The notes under the pieces: model-generated
What the model was told of the DNA's origin: nothing
What the model saw: the letters and a program-made list of their open reading frames with translations, nothing else
Database searches by the model: none
Source of the DNA: Chaetorhynchus papuensis
Taxonomy: Eukaryota; Chordata; Aves; Passeriformes; Rhipiduridae
Assembly: GCA_013396525.1 (NCBI GenBank)
Contig: VWYX01000857.1
Coordinates: 1 to 64,000 of the forward strand
Direction of reading: 5' to 3'
Length of the DNA: 64,000 nt
Shown here: positions 11,343 through 24,131 of the stretch, piece by piece
How positions within the stretch are numbered: the stretch's first letter is position 1
Layout of the letters: the number at the start of each line of letters is the position of its first letter
Translations under genes and position numbers: made by a program

Positions 11343-14300
11343 CAAGAAGGAAGGAAGCTGCAATGGACAGACAGTGGAGTAGATTAGTTCATTCTCTCTT
11401 GATCCCAGTTCATGATCTCAAGACCAGGCAGACTGTGCTGCAGGTACAGTCTCCAAATCACAAAGCTGTGCATTAAACCAGTGTGGCCCACCTTAGAATG
11501 GAAGAATACAGCAGCTTTGACCAGCCTTAAGAGAGATAAGGTGTGAAAGGCTGCTGCTGCTTCCTTCAGTCTCAGAGAAGTGGTGGGTTGTTTCTCAGGC
11601 CACCATCCTACCCCAGACTGGATGTACAACCTCTCTGACAGGTACAGGGATAACCCTGGCATTTGCCCCAACACCAGTGGTTCCAGAGTTTTGTTTCTTT
11701 AGTCAATGGAGCCTGGCAGTGACAAAAGTCATTTGCAGTGCAATAAGTACTTCTGTGTCTATCTGGTTTGGTGACAACAGCATAAACTCAGAAATTTTCT
11801 GTTTTTTCTGGATCAGAGTTCAGCCTGGTGGTGAGCACTACCTAGGTCTGACATGTGCTGCATCTTGCAGGAAAAGCTCTGACCACAAGATACCCAGCCC
11901 CTGTATAATTCAACCCCCCAGATTCCTGAGAAAGGAGTGTCAGGCTGTTTGCCTCCCATTCTTTCCATCCCCTGTGAAAGCTCTGAGTCCTTTAAGCCTC
12001 ATTGGAGTGGCACCCCTGAGGGAAGCCCTGACACAGATTCTCACTGCCAGGTAAAATGCACCCAGCATGATGGAGCAGCAGTGAGGAGCAAGGATGCACT
12101 GCTGCAGGATGCTCTGAGCTCTAACTCCAGGGGTCCAGGCTGCATTCAGCTTGAATCAGAACACTGCTGGGGTGCCAGGACACTCAGGGTAGCCCCTTGC
12201 CTGCTGCTGCCAGCAGAATCCCTGCAGCCTCCAAGATCTGCTGGCTCTCACCCATAGATATGGAATGCCTCTGTCTGTCTGCACACAAAGGTATGGTGGG
12301 CTGCATCTGGCCACAAGCCAGGCTTCCCCTCTGCTTACCAGCCCCACTTTGACCTCACCTAGACTAAGCTCAAGCTATTTTGCTTCTACATCTCCTCTGT
12401 TCACATAATATGGCAAAAATTTGGATGCTGTTATCCACAGTAATAAAAAGTTTGATAAAGACCTCACCCTGTGTTCCAGTTCCTTTCAGAGCCCTGAGAC
12501 CTATATTGCACAAAAAGGAGCAAGGGCAGGGAACCACCTACAGCCACTTATTACACATTATCGATTTCCTTCCATTGTGAAAAACACTCCCTTTTTCAAA
12601 AAGCCACCTTCCACCCCCTCCCTCGTAGCTATTGATTCCATAGACCAAAACAATAATGTGCACCTTGCTGCAGTGAACTTATGAATGTCTAATTTTGAAC
12701 AGGAAAATGTCACAGACCTGCACTCATAGGCAGGGCTTTGAACTGAAATGTATGTCCTGTCTCTTCATCCGTGGTTTCCTGCAGGGGAACATTTACTCCC
12801 TCCAAAATTCACTGTTAATTTAAGCATTGTTAATGATACCCAGCCTCTCGCTGGCAGAGAGAGGAGGATACAATTGTCCATTTTGGTTCCCAGGAGGCCC
12901 TTGAATGGCTGTGACAAACACCAATAATAGGACTTAGATAAAAAGAGAAGTTGCTAACTTTGTCCCAATGTATCATAGTTATAATTTCCTTGAAAGATGA
13001 AAGGATTGTTAAACCGACTGGGAATACAAAGCAACTCTCCTCAGGTTGAACTGAATCATCTTTGCCCATTTCAGCTGTATTGTTCCTTTTCTTATCTGAG
13101 TATTGTGGAGTCCCAATGTTTCTTGCAAGTAGCTTACTCTGAAACCCATCCCCTAAGTGACACAGATGCAGGTTTGTAGGAGATGTAGGTGCACTGAGAA
13201 CCTGATCCCTGGAAATATTTAGATGCATAAGGATGTAGAGATGCCCAGAGACGGTTTTGTCAAATGCTCAGGGTTACAAATCCTCCTGGACTATCCTTTC
13301 CCATGTAAGAATACCCAACTGCCAGTAAGACTCTGACCACAGTTCCTCTCATAGCAGGCTGTACCATTTTATAAGAAAGTTTCTATAATATTGTATTCTC
13401 ATAGCATATTATTGGATAAGTCTGGACTTTGATCAGTTTGAAATCCTAAGATTCCTATAAGAAAACCCACCCATCCGAATTACAGGGCTTTGCAATATGA
13501 CCACTGTATTTCTTTTAGAAGGTTACCACAAAGATTGAGTCTGCTGAATATAAAGAACATGTGTTTGTGGGTAGGGAGAAATATCCCCATAACAACTTCC
13601 ACAATTCTTATTTTATAATGACTAGGAGATTTTATTAGACCAATAAGAGATATTCTGGGTTCACTGCTACTTTCTATTTTAAGCTTCAGACAAAGGCTTG
13701 GCAGCTTTCAACCACTCAGGATGTAGCACTAGAGGATGCTGACAAGGGAAATTGCCAGTGTAGGAAATTATCTGTCCCCAGGGAGGGGAAGCCAAGGGAA
13801 AAAAGTTTACATTTTGCGTCTTTGCAATAGTAGAGCAAGGGAAGACTTGCACTAGGGTAAAGAAATTAAATGAGTCCTTAAAAGAAACTGTCTAAGGGCT
13901 CTTCTTTGGGTGCTGAATAAATGTGTAGCCTGTGAACATCAGAATTAAGAACCTGAGAAACTGTCAGGCAAGAGCTTGGAAAAAGCAGGAGAAAATAGAG
14001 TGAGAAAATAGAGTAAGAAAATGACAATGCAGGAGAATGGTTTAACTGTTGAGGAAGTAAAATGTGGGAGGTATTTCTGGGATAGGAAGCAATTGAAGAC
14101 AGAGAAATTCGCTGTGATGTGAGTTTGGAGCCTGTAATAGTTTCTGTGTTCCCATGAAAGACACCTGATCAGAGAAAACTGCTGTAGCCTGTCTTACTTC
14201 ATGGATAATTTCTTTGTATTTAATTGCTTGTTTCAGTCCTTGAAGACACACTTTCTTTCCCTGGTATTTGTGTGGGATTCTCACTGTGTTAAAAACTTGT

Positions 14301-14359
14301 ACAGATTTCCAAAAGGAAGCTGTGTGTGCATTTGCACGCTGTGTTTATGGGTAGGCACA

Positions 14360-14575
14360 CTTATCTGAATTAATTTTGGTATTATGCAGACTTAATTCAA
14401 AATACATTAGAGGAGGACATCATTCAACAACTAATAGATGTTACACCATCAACATATTCTAATGGGCTGATTAGCAATTTTATTGTATTCAATTTGCGGC
14501 GTGGCAATTCCGTGTCAGGTGGAAGAGCTATCAAAATGAAAAACTGCGTTAAAATTAAAAACCAATAGTCCAAGT
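14360..14575. promoter_or_regulatory. Candidate conserved non-coding element
   Basis: This AT-rich, non-repetitive block contains many homeodomain-like words: GAATTAATTTT, ACTTAATTC, GATTAGCAATTTTATTG, and TTAAAATTAAAAACCAAT at its right end. Such dense motif blocks in gene-poor DNA are often enhancers. Function and conservation are inferred only from the look of the sequence. Confidence 0.3.
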
Positions 14576-17233
14576 TTCAGTCTGAATGAGCTTCCTGGTG
14601 GAATGAGGAACTGTGGTTATCCATGAATCTGCCCTGGAAACCTGTTAAAAATAGACTGTGGAAATCCTTGGATAAAGGTGGAGAAATTAGGTTTTTCTGC
14701 TATTTCACACATAAAATTAGTAAATATGTCACTGGGGTTTTAGAGTTTCTTCTTTTGATCCTCTCTGTTCCCTCTTGAGAATAACACCAAAGAGTCACGA
14801 CCCTGCACACTTGTTTTTGGAGGAGCTTTTGCCCTGCATTCAAAAACTGTTTGATTTGTCTACTGCCTTCTGAAACACAGGGATGGAAGCAATAATTTAT
14901 TGTCCTCTGCCTCTCGTTTTCACACCTATAAAGAAGACACCTCTTAACTTACTGGCAAAAAAAATGTATGCTGGGGAAAGTATGAAGATTTTTCATGTAT
15001 CCTGCTCAGTCCTTCACAGAGCCTAGGCACAGGAAAGGCTTCTGCCTGAAAGCCATCTGGAATCCTGAAGGGAAATGGGTAACACCACTTTTGCACACCC
15101 AGATGAGAGAGGGAATCCTCTTCCCTCCTGAACCACTTCAGAGCCCCTGTGTTGTTGCTGGTGGCCCTCGAGGTGCTGTGGCTCCTCAGTGAGGCTACCC
15201 CAAGGGACTCCCCTGTCCCCATGCCCTCACAGTTTTCTTCCACACTGTTTGCACTGATGAAACTGTTTGTGAAGCTGCACTGTGACATCTCAGGTTGCTG
15301 AGCTGATCCTATTAAAAATAGCCCCCCAGCTAAGAAAGAGGCAAGAAGATGGATTTGCAGCAGGTGCAGATACTGCTGCCATCCTGAGCCCTTCTCTCTC
15401 TCTGGTGAAGCATCCTGTTCCCTCAGCAGAGGCAGGGGCAATTTGCTATGGCACTTCCAGCCCCACGGTGCCAAAGCAACCCAAAAATTAACAGCAGTTT
15501 AATTTAGTGCTCGAGCTGTAAACTCAAATATGACTTTGCTGTCAGTTCAGCTGGACTAATGAGAGTGCCCACCTCTGCCAGCCATGAGCTCCTGCCGCCC
15601 ACAGGGTGGGACAGGGTGCCTTGCTGACCTGGTGAAAGATCTTTTTCTCCTTTTGCTTTCAGCTCCATCGGCATCCAGCTTCCAGTCCCTGCGGGCTGTA
15701 GGCTCAGCAGCAGAGGTGGGGGAGGCACTGGGAAACCACAGCTGGACTGGAGGAAGACAGAGCCACGTTTGGGAGGGAATGTGGGTTTAGGTCAGTTTAA
15801 TCCAATTGCAGGGCTGTGTCTTGGGAAAGCTTTGGAGAGGACAAACCAGCCACTCACTGAGTTCTCCTGAATGATGGTGAGTGCCAAGCAAAAGCCATTG
15901 CAGACAGAGGGGACAAGGACTGCCTCAGTCCTGGCCATTAAACCCATCGGGGGGATAAGACAGATCCCCAGGAATGCACATAAGCACCCATGAGGTTGGA
16001 GGGGTTAGTTGTGTCACTGTATGTTTTGCAAATGCATACCCTTTGGGGATTTTCTCTTGTAAAGGCAGTGGAAAAATATCTCCCCTGACACAGCTGTGAC
16101 TTTTAGGGATGAAAAGCTTTTGAAACTGATGCCTGGCTGAGCCCTGCTGAGCTGGGCTCCCTGTAGCAGGCTGAAGGCAGGGTGAAATGCTGCCCAGTGC
16201 AAGGGGTGCTGCTTTACAGCCCCTCAGCAAACTGCAGTGGAGGGTGCAGTGCTGTGAAGCATCAGGTGCTCTGTGCCTGGGAAAACCTTGGGTGAAGAGG
16301 GAGGTGGCACATCTGAACACACACAGAGTCTTGTTACAGTCCTATTTCTGCAAAAATGATGAACTGACTAAAGCAGAAGCTGCAACAAACTGCAGGACAT
16401 GTTCTGTGAGCCAAAGTATGCTGAACATCATGTGGTATCCTTTTAAATCTTGTTTGGAACTAAAATATTCTGTTGGGGTTTTTTTTTCCCCCCCAACAGA
16501 AAACATGGTCTATTGTTACTTAAATAGCATATATTTCTGTAATAGCCTTTTAATGCAGAGCTGTTTTTCTTTAGGGCCTTGAATATATGCAAATGGAAAT
16601 GAAGAAAAGAGCTGGAGTAGAAAGGAAGCACAGTAGTCTGGAAGAAACGGAGGGGCGAGGGACTGTAGAGATCAATGGGCAAAGCAAGCTTATTAGGCTT
16701 TTGGGGGAGGGAGGGGGGGTTATTAAATACCTCATGTCTCATCCTATGTGAATATAGCTTCCTTATTGCAGAGGCTCTGCAGAAGTCAGAATGTGTGAAG
16801 GAAGCAGCCTCCACTGAGATAAGCGATACAAATCAGAACGTTTCCATTCCCTCAGCTGTGATGCCATTCGGCTCCAAAAGCACTGTTTAAATATGAATGG
16901 CATCCTGTTTATGTGCGTATTAGCAATATGTATGTCCATAAAGACCTGCAGAAATGCAAATACTGCTCGGCACACAAGTGTCTCCCACTGAGGCTGCCTG
17001 GAAAAGTAGCATCAGGACACAAATTGGTAACAATAAGTGCAGCTGAAGCCAATAATGAGGTAAAATACATATGCATGTGTGAGGAGTGTAAAACCTTGGC
17101 TCTGAATCATGTGCCTCTTAAAGTCTGGTGATACCAATTCCCCAGTGCCTGTGCCCCTCTGTCCTCGGCTGCAGGTGTGAGCAGCGGATCCCTCCTTCTG
17201 CTTCCAACACCTTGGATGAGTGTCCATTCTACA

Positions 17234-17263
17234 GGGCAGAGGCTGCCAGGGCAGAGGCTGCCA
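17234..17263 (+). repeat. Short tandem duplication, 15 bp x 2
   Basis: Two perfect head-to-tail copies of GGGCAGAGGCTGCCA are followed by a degenerate partial copy. There is no sign of wider repetition. Confidence 0.9.
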
Positions 17264-20200
17264 GAGCAGAGCAGATGGGCTAGAAACAGCTTTTGTTGCA
17301 CAGGTTTAAGCAAATATAGCAATTATGCTGAAATTTGCTTAAAATGAAGATGCTGCTGAAACCCAGGAAAGAGTGCACAAACAGAAAGCCTGCAGTGCAG
17401 TATTGAGTGGATAGGTCCTGTCTGATCAATGAATGCATTAGTGCTGCCCAGTTCACAGCAATATCCTATGCCCATGCTTTTAAGGAAGAGCTCAAGGAGA
17501 GACAATTCCCAGTATGGGAGTTTACAGGTTTATTTGTTTGGTTATTTCTGTGATGTTATCACTGTGAGGGCCACGGAAGGTCCCTGTACGTAGGGTGTTT
17601 TTTCCAACTCATCAGCTGTTTTAATCTAGTGTCCTTAGCAGTGCTGGAAACTCTGACTAGGTAGATTTTGTTCCAGCCAAGAGCTCTCCAAAGCATTATT
17701 TGTGAACACTCATTCAGAGAAAACCTAAAGATTTGCCTGTAGTTGTTTTTCATCAGCATTTGCACCAGTGATACCACTGCGTCTGCCAGAGCGTTGGTGG
17801 AGAGCACAACCCTTGCCAGGGTTCATGTGAAAGTGTCTGCATGCAAATTCACACAGGAGGTTCTTCCCATCCCCCAGGCTCTTTTTACTGGTTTTGCCAT
17901 AGAGAGGGTAGAAATTGATCCTCAGAGAACATGCACGGCAGGGGATTTCTTCCTATCGCATATCTCTGAATTCTCACCACCCCCTCCCAAACTGCAGCAG
18001 ATGACTCTTCCTGTGCCTTCATGCCAAAGCTTCCGCTAAAGTTCACACAGCCTTCAGAAACCAGGTTGGAAACAGGTCATTAGACCACTTTCATAACAGT
18101 GAGAAATGTCGTGCTTTTTGGCTTAGCTGAGAATAGCTAACCAAGAGAGAGTCTTCTGAGTGACATTTCTCTGGAGAACTCCCTAAAATCAATTATCTTC
18201 TAAGAATGGGTAATCTCAGCCAGAAAGCTGAACCTCTGAGGACCCAGGAGATTTTCTACAGAGAGAAAAATTAAACTATTTGCAGAAAAAATTCCAACAC
18301 TTAGAAGCCAAACTAGTTACAGAGGATAGAGATGCGTCACTTTTTAATTAGTCTCTGTCTGTGTCAGTTTGTATTTGGTCTCTGTACAGCAGACCATCAT
18401 CTCACCCGCAGAGAGGAATCTTTGGGGTTTTGCAGTGACAGGAATCTTTTTGCTGCAACTTTCGTTGTTTACCTCTGCAATTTTAATGAAATGGAAACTG
18501 GGGGAAGGGGGGAAGTCTTGGGGTTTTTTCCCTTAAGCATTATCTTACTACCTTGAATCAGAAAACTTCCAAATTGTGCGTATCTCCTGAAGACAGAATT
18601 AATAATCATATGATCTATCATGGGGAATTGACTGTCACTTTGACAAATGAGTTATTAAGCTCTGCCAGGCTGGAGAGCTGAGTGGTTTTGGTGTTTTAGC
18701 AGGTGCTGAGTGCTTCCCTTGCTTTCTTCCTCAATGTTTCTCAACCCAGCCTCCAAAAGGTCCAGCCCATGCTGCTGACTGGGAATTTTGCTCAAGAACA
18801 ACAGGATCTGAAATGCATCAGGCCAACACTACCTAAAATTCAGAGGTATGACGTGCTCTAAAAGGGGCCAGGTATTACAGCTAAGATGCTGCAGTGTAAA
18901 GAGAGACAGGTAGGGCTACCTTTACCCTGGAGGCCATATTTTCTTTATTCTCATATATGTATGTTTAATAACCCTGCTGTATCCTATATCTCATATATTA
19001 TGCAGTAGGTTGTCTACATGGTGTTTCTCCTTGTGTGGAAAGAGTCAGCCCCCAGCAAGTTACAGTAAACGTGAATGCCCAGGGAGGAACTCCCTGAGGG
19101 GGGCTTGAAGGATGCAATAGTACTGGGAGCATTTAGTGTCTCTGTTACTGCCACAGACTGTGCTTAGGTGCTTTTCTCCTTGCCTAAGAATATTGATGTA
19201 TTTGTTGCAAAGCAGTGACAGGACACGTGCAGGACTGTGGGGTGCCTGACATCACAGAGGTGCGCAGGGTGGGGTGGGAGGGCAGGGTCCAACATATTTA
19301 CCAAACACTGGTTGGCCCCAAGCAGAGCAAAACGTGTCACTGTTCTGAGTCAGACCCTTTCCCAGGCTAACTCCTCTCATCCTTCCACTTGTCTTCTGCC
19401 CATGGAGCAAATTTCCCTGCTAGCCAAACTCTATATCCCTGAGGATGCTCCCCTGCTCTGAACACCTGCATCACCAGCCCTCTCTGTTCTCTCACATGCT
19501 GAGGCATCATGTTTGGTGCTTTTATGGGGGTGGTGGCAGCAACAACAGCATTTTCTGTCCCCAGGCTTTGAACACCCACCAAGGACCAGAGCTGCGGCAC
19601 CCTGGCACTGTGACACTGGGAAGCTGGAGGTGTCCAAGGCTCACAGGCTGGGAAAGCAGCTGCGCTCACACCCAAAGCTGAGCCCACTGGTGGGGCAGAA
19701 GCTGGATTAGTGGTTCACTGCAGTGGGGCCAGGAGCCTGCACTCGTGTGTTCTCACATCCAACCTTGGGCAGGTCCCTGCTCTTTGGGATGCACAGAGCC
19801 TGCTTGACCAGGTGCTGCTGAATCAGGAGACAGCCACCTCTCAAACTGCTGCTAAAACCTCTCCAACTCACCGCTGTCCTGCCCAAAACCTCACCTCATT
19901 CCCCAGCAGCCCGGCTGCATTTTTGGCCAGGAGCACAGCAGGTAACAGCTGCAACGAGTCTGTCTCCAAACACATACAGGACTTAAGCAAAGCATCCACT
20001 AATAGCAAAACTCTGCTCTGAGGTTTACCTTCTTTTTTTTTTTTTTATTTCCCTAACTACTTCACTGGTTTTCTACCATTTTGGGATGTCTTTTTCCAAT
20101 TAAAATGAGCTTGTGTTCTTTGGGGCCCTGAGTAAGAAAGATTTCAGTGTTCCCTGGGAAAATGGAGCTTGTACACACTTTTTCTCAAGTTTTTTTCACA

Positions 20201-20420
20201 GATAGGATTGTGCTTCTTCTTTATTAACCAGCAGGTGTGTCTGGTGGGACACCACAACCCTCTAGCTTGGGTGTAAGGTGTGGCTGGATCCTTGCTGGCA
20301 GTGCCTTGTGTTCTGCTTTGCCCTGGAATTCTCTGAAAGAAAATAAACTCTCTTGCTCATCTCTTTCACTGCAAATTTTTATCCCAACTTGAGATAAGGC
20401 TCAAACGCTGAAAGCTGAAA

Positions 20421-20580
20421 TGATTTAATTACAGCTGTATAGACAGCAAATGAGAGTGTGCTCTTGGTCACAACCCCTGCAGTTGAGATAATAAGAGAAT
20501 TTTCATTACACCCTTCTTTTCTGTCTCAGGAAAGTCTGAATAAAATCTTTCAGTCTCTTTGAATAGCTGTAATTAAATCA
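20421..20580. promoter_or_regulatory. Inverted 16-bp repeat with homeodomain cores, candidate element
   Basis: TGATTTAATTACAGCT at 20,421-20,436 recurs as its exact reverse complement, AGCTGTAATTAAATCA, at 20,565-20,580. The arms are 128 bases apart. Each arm contains TAATTA-type (TTTAATTA) and AGCTGT words. The interior has GAGATAATAAGAGAATTTTC. The exact match is seen in the sequence. Binding by homeodomain proteins is an inference from the core motif. Confidence 0.45.
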
Positions 20581-21095
20581 GTACAGCGCTCAGGATTTTA
20601 GCTACACACCAAGTTGAGGGGCAGTCTCTGCAGAGACAATTCTTACCTCAGAAAGCTGCTGTGATCAGACTAAGAAACACCTTCTGAAAACCAAAATTAT
20701 CAATATACAATATACACTGGGATATTGCTGTTCACAAAGCACCTATATGAAATACTGAATCTAATTGGCCCCTGGAAAATTGCTATTATACCTAGGCTGC
20801 AATCAAACCATAACTTCAGACAAAATGTGATGACTTTAAATGGTCAATCCAGCTGTCAAGCATCTGGTAAATATGCAATGATTAAGAAACAAAAAGCGTT
20901 TGTTCACATTCATCTGAACACCTCCACTTTCTCTGTTGCCTGTGTCATGTTTGGAAGAAATTCCAACTCAACTGTTAATTGAACCCCTCGAATTCTAGGC
21001 TTACAGCTGTTTTCTGGTGGCTACAAGCTTCTGTTAAATGGTCTTTATTCAGCTTTCGGCTTTCCAGTGGGATAAGAGTTAAAGAGATGGGATCA
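20581..21095. other. Non-coding DNA, nothing recognised
   Basis: Single-copy sequence with no supported exon or repeat before the CR1 that follows. Confidence 0.5.
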
Positions 21096-21206
21096 GTCAT
21101 GTTGGATGGGGCTCTGAGGACTTGACACAGGGAATGGCATCCCTGCTTGTATGACAGGGGGGTTGGAACTGCATGGTCTTTAAGGCCCCTCCTAACCCAG
21201 GCCATT
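21096..21206 (+). mobile_element. CR1 LINE 3'-end fragment
   Basis: Sense-orientation CR1 words are present: 'gttggatggggctctgag', 'ggttggaactgcatggtcttt' and 'cctcctaacccaggccattctgtgattc'. The copy is 5'-truncated to just over 100 bases and partly rearranged after 'ggctctgag'. Its 3' tail leads directly into the long 8-bp array that follows. Confidence 0.9.
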
Positions 21207-21749
21207 CTGTGATTCTCTGACTCTGTGATTCTACGATTCCATAATTCTGTGACTCTGTGATTCTATGATTCTGTGATTCTGTGACTCTGTGATTCTGTGA
21301 TTCAATGATTTTATGACTCTGTGATTCTATGACTCTGTGATTCCATGATTCTATGACTCTGTGACTCTGTTATTCTATGATTCTATGACTCTGTGATTCT
21401 GTGACTCTGTGACTCAGTGATTCTATAATTCCATGACTCTGTGACTCTGTGATTCTATGATTCTGTGACTCTGTGACTCTGTGACTCAGTGATTCTATGA
21501 TTCCATTACTCTGTGACTCAGTGATTCTATGACTCTGTGACTCAGTGATTCTATGATTCCATGACTCTGTGACTCAGTGATTCTATGACTCTGTGATTCC
21601 ATGACTCTGTGACTCAGTGACTCTGTGACTCTGTGATTCTATGGTTCTATGACTCTGTGACTCAGTGATTCTGTGATTCCATGACTCTGTGACTCCGTGA
21701 CTCAGTGATTCCATGACTCTGTGACTCAGTGATTCTATGACTCTGTGAT
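21207..21749 (+). repeat. Expanded CR1 tail: 8-bp satellite of about 68 units
   Basis: The terminal CR1 octamer (GATTCTGT and variants) continues for about 540 bases almost entirely in 8-base register. The main unit types are GATTCTGT, GACTCTGT, GATTCTAT, GATTCCAT and GACTCAGT. In the right half a 32-bp higher-order pattern recurs (GATTCTAT, GATTCCAT, GACTCTGT, GACTCAGT). This points to unequal exchange or slippage after insertion rather than a long original tail. Nine TGACTCA words occur inside it. Confidence 0.95.
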
Positions 21750-23600
21750 CAGCCGCCTGTGGATGTGCTGTCTTTCAGGTACCAGCCTGCACACCTGCCA
21801 TGGTGACCCAGCACCCTCAGGCCACATAGGAAGGTCCCCAGGACTGGGCTCTGCCCTGTTTGCATGTTCGTTTTACACTGAATGTGGAGAAAATGGGAAG
21901 AGTCACGGGTTGGTGAGGGCTGTTACTGGTTCTGTCCTGCCATGGACACTCTGCCTGTTCCTGCTGTGATTAGTTTCTTATCCCAACACAGGATATTGGG
22001 ACTGGGACTGGAACATGGCCATGCTAACTTTATTTTTTCATTAAACTAAACAAATTAGTCTCAAAAGATACACTGTGATCCAAAAAGGGCATTACCATTT
22101 TTTAGCCAATTTTCTTATTGCTGCTGTAAAAGTATGAGGAGATGCATTACAGGGATATAGTTTAAAACCATGCCAGCAGAAGAATTTAGATGTTGTCCAA
22201 AATTAACAAATCCAAGTCTTATTTCTCCCAGAGGTTAGATGCTATAATTTTTTTTTCCATCATATTTAGGTAGCGCTTTCCATTAACTCTGCAGCCAAGA
22301 AAACTTTTGAATAATTTTAGCCATTATTAAATTCAATTTTATAGACAACTAACAAAACATGGCTAGCACATATAGCAGGGTGAGGGTTTATGCACTTTTA
22401 TTGGACACGTAGGAGCTGGTGTTTATTTTTCCTGGATTACAAGTCTCAGCTCGAAGACATGCCCATGAACACCTCTGTTCCTGGGGACAGTTTTACTCTG
22501 TTAGCTGTGCATGTCCATGGATTTAGCATCCTCAGAGGCTGCTGCAGCCTGCAGAGAAAGGCACTGGAGGCTCCACCAAGAGTAAGGACCAAGACATGTG
22601 GCACCAAAACTATCTAAAGAAAGGAGCAAGGGAAAATGAAAATAAACACCTTGGTAAAGCTGTTCTCACATGTGAGGAAACAGCTGATGATACACAATGC
22701 CACCTGTGCTGTTCACAGCTCTGTTTTCATTTAAAGTTTCCAATTATGTAGGTGGAGCAGTTTCTCCCTCCTCCAATAAAAAAAAGGTTGATCTCAAACT
22801 TTATTTCATCTCCAGCCTCAAAATGCTGTCTTGTGTCAGCATGTGAATGACCAGAGCATTACTTCTTGTCGCAGTGCCAGAAGGGCAGGAGGACAGTAAA
22901 TTGAAAATCAGTTTGTAATTGCCACAATGTTTTCCCCTCTGCGTACCCTGTGTTGACAATAGGTTTTTATGTCAGATGAAAGGAGTCTGCAGATACGTCA
23001 GCATCTCACTTTTCTCTGTCCATTCAAATGTGTTGGCAAGTCAATTTAGGAAGGCTAAATTATAAGCAGTACACAAGAGATGGAAAAGTCCTTATTGGAT
23101 AAAACAGGCAGTACACGGTACGGCTCTCTGCCTGAGAACTTATCTGATGCCAGGCTGACAGTATTCCTGCCCAGCGGAAATTATTAGTCTTTGAAAGGGG
23201 TATGTAGTGAAACATGTTGAAAAAGGCAGCACAAAAGACGTCCTGTCTGCTCCACAGTTATCACAGTGTGGCTACACCACACTGTGTGACAACTGTGGAG
23301 GAAACCCACCCAGAACTGGAGATGTGCCAGCCTCCAGGACAGATCACAGAGCGTATCTGATGGCAGTGCCATGTTTCCTATGTGTATTCCTAGGTGGATG
23401 TGACTAATCACAAAAACAGGCATGCAGGGTGACACCAGCACAATTAGTTTTCAAAACTCTCAGCGGTCACAGAGTGTACATACACCATTTTATCCAATTA
23501 ACTAAAATTAGTTTTGTACATTGCGTGCCAGGGGTGTTTCTGAGGCTCTAGGGGTGAGGACTGGGATGATCACTCTGGTTCAGCAGGCTGTTAGGGTTTG
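21750..23600. other. Non-coding DNA, no gene recognised
   Basis: No exon or clear repeat was found. The 22,020-22,340 part is AT-rich and unique-looking. The frame just after the satellite (21,745-21,969) begins inside the repeat and has no known relative. Confidence 0.45.
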
Positions 23601-23602
23601 AA

Positions 23603-23725
23603 GCCCTGATTTAACAAGGCACTTCAACACATGCATAAATTTAAGCATTTGAGAAGTCCTGTTGTTGACAGTGGGACTACTTAGGTGCTTCAAGCTGAAT
23701 AACTGCTTAAATGTTTTGCTGAATA
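23603..23725. mobile_element. Palindromic MITE-like ancient repeat
   Basis: The left arm (cctgatttaacaaggcactt, then tttaagcatttgagaagtcc) pairs imperfectly with the reverse complement of the right arm (tgggactacttaggtgcttcaa, then gcttaaatgttttgctgaat). The centre is near 23,665. This matches a self-complementary repeat I recall as abundant in turtle and crocodilian genomes ('cttaagtgctttgctgaatcagg' type, possibly the Chompy MITE group). It has no coding capacity and is heavily diverged. The family name is tentative. Confidence 0.55.
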
Positions 23726-24079
23726 TGACGATGTTGAGTAAATGTGGCACAGCTCTGGAGCTTTTAAACGTCATGTCAGGCAGAGCAAACACCATTAACG
23801 AACACCAAGTCCCTGTCAAAAGGGTACCCTGCTCCTCCAGGGTGAGGGAAATTTTTAAGTGGTGCTCCTGTGTGGGAGCAAAGTCAGATCTGACTGCAAT
23901 TCACTGCACACTTAACTTTTGCTTGCTGCAGAGACTGCCTCTCATCTCCTCTTTGGTAGCAGCTTCTTTTTATTAGAAACAAAACCCAAAAAAGTCACTC
24001 ATAATCTAAACTCAAATTCTTGCAATTCTTGTGCAGTTTCATTCAAATTAGGGGCCACTGTGGGTTCAATCCCACTTAA

Positions 24080-24131
24080 GAGTTGGACTTCTGATCCTGT
24101 CCCTTCCACCTCAGAATATTCTGTGATTCTT
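24080..24131 (+). mobile_element. Degenerate CR1 3'-end fragment
   Basis: 'agttggacttctgatcctgtcccttccacctcagaatattctgtgattct' follows the CR1 terminal consensus (gttggact..atgatct..cccttccaacc..attctgtgattct) with many changes. The copy is about 50 bases long, old and non-functional. Confidence 0.7.

Larger units (their letters stand above)
11345..20420. other. Long non-coding stretch, no gene recognised
   Basis: About 9 kb hold no exon I can support and no clear transposon. Sub-features are a T14 run at 20,033-20,046, two perfect 15-bp tandem units at 17,234-17,263 (GGGCAGAGGCTGCCA) and an AT-rich block at 14,360-14,575. The largest frames are minus-strand 176 codons (14,944-15,474) and 132 codons (12,830-13,228). 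Neither shows a domain, a hydrophobic pattern or a convincing splice context, so they are treated as chance frames. Confidence 0.45.

Noticed and set aside
14944..15474. 176-codon minus-strand frame
   Set aside because: The longest frame in the AT-richer part. It has no domain, signal peptide or recognisable homology by eye, and frame length alone is not enough in a 52 kb non-coding stretch.
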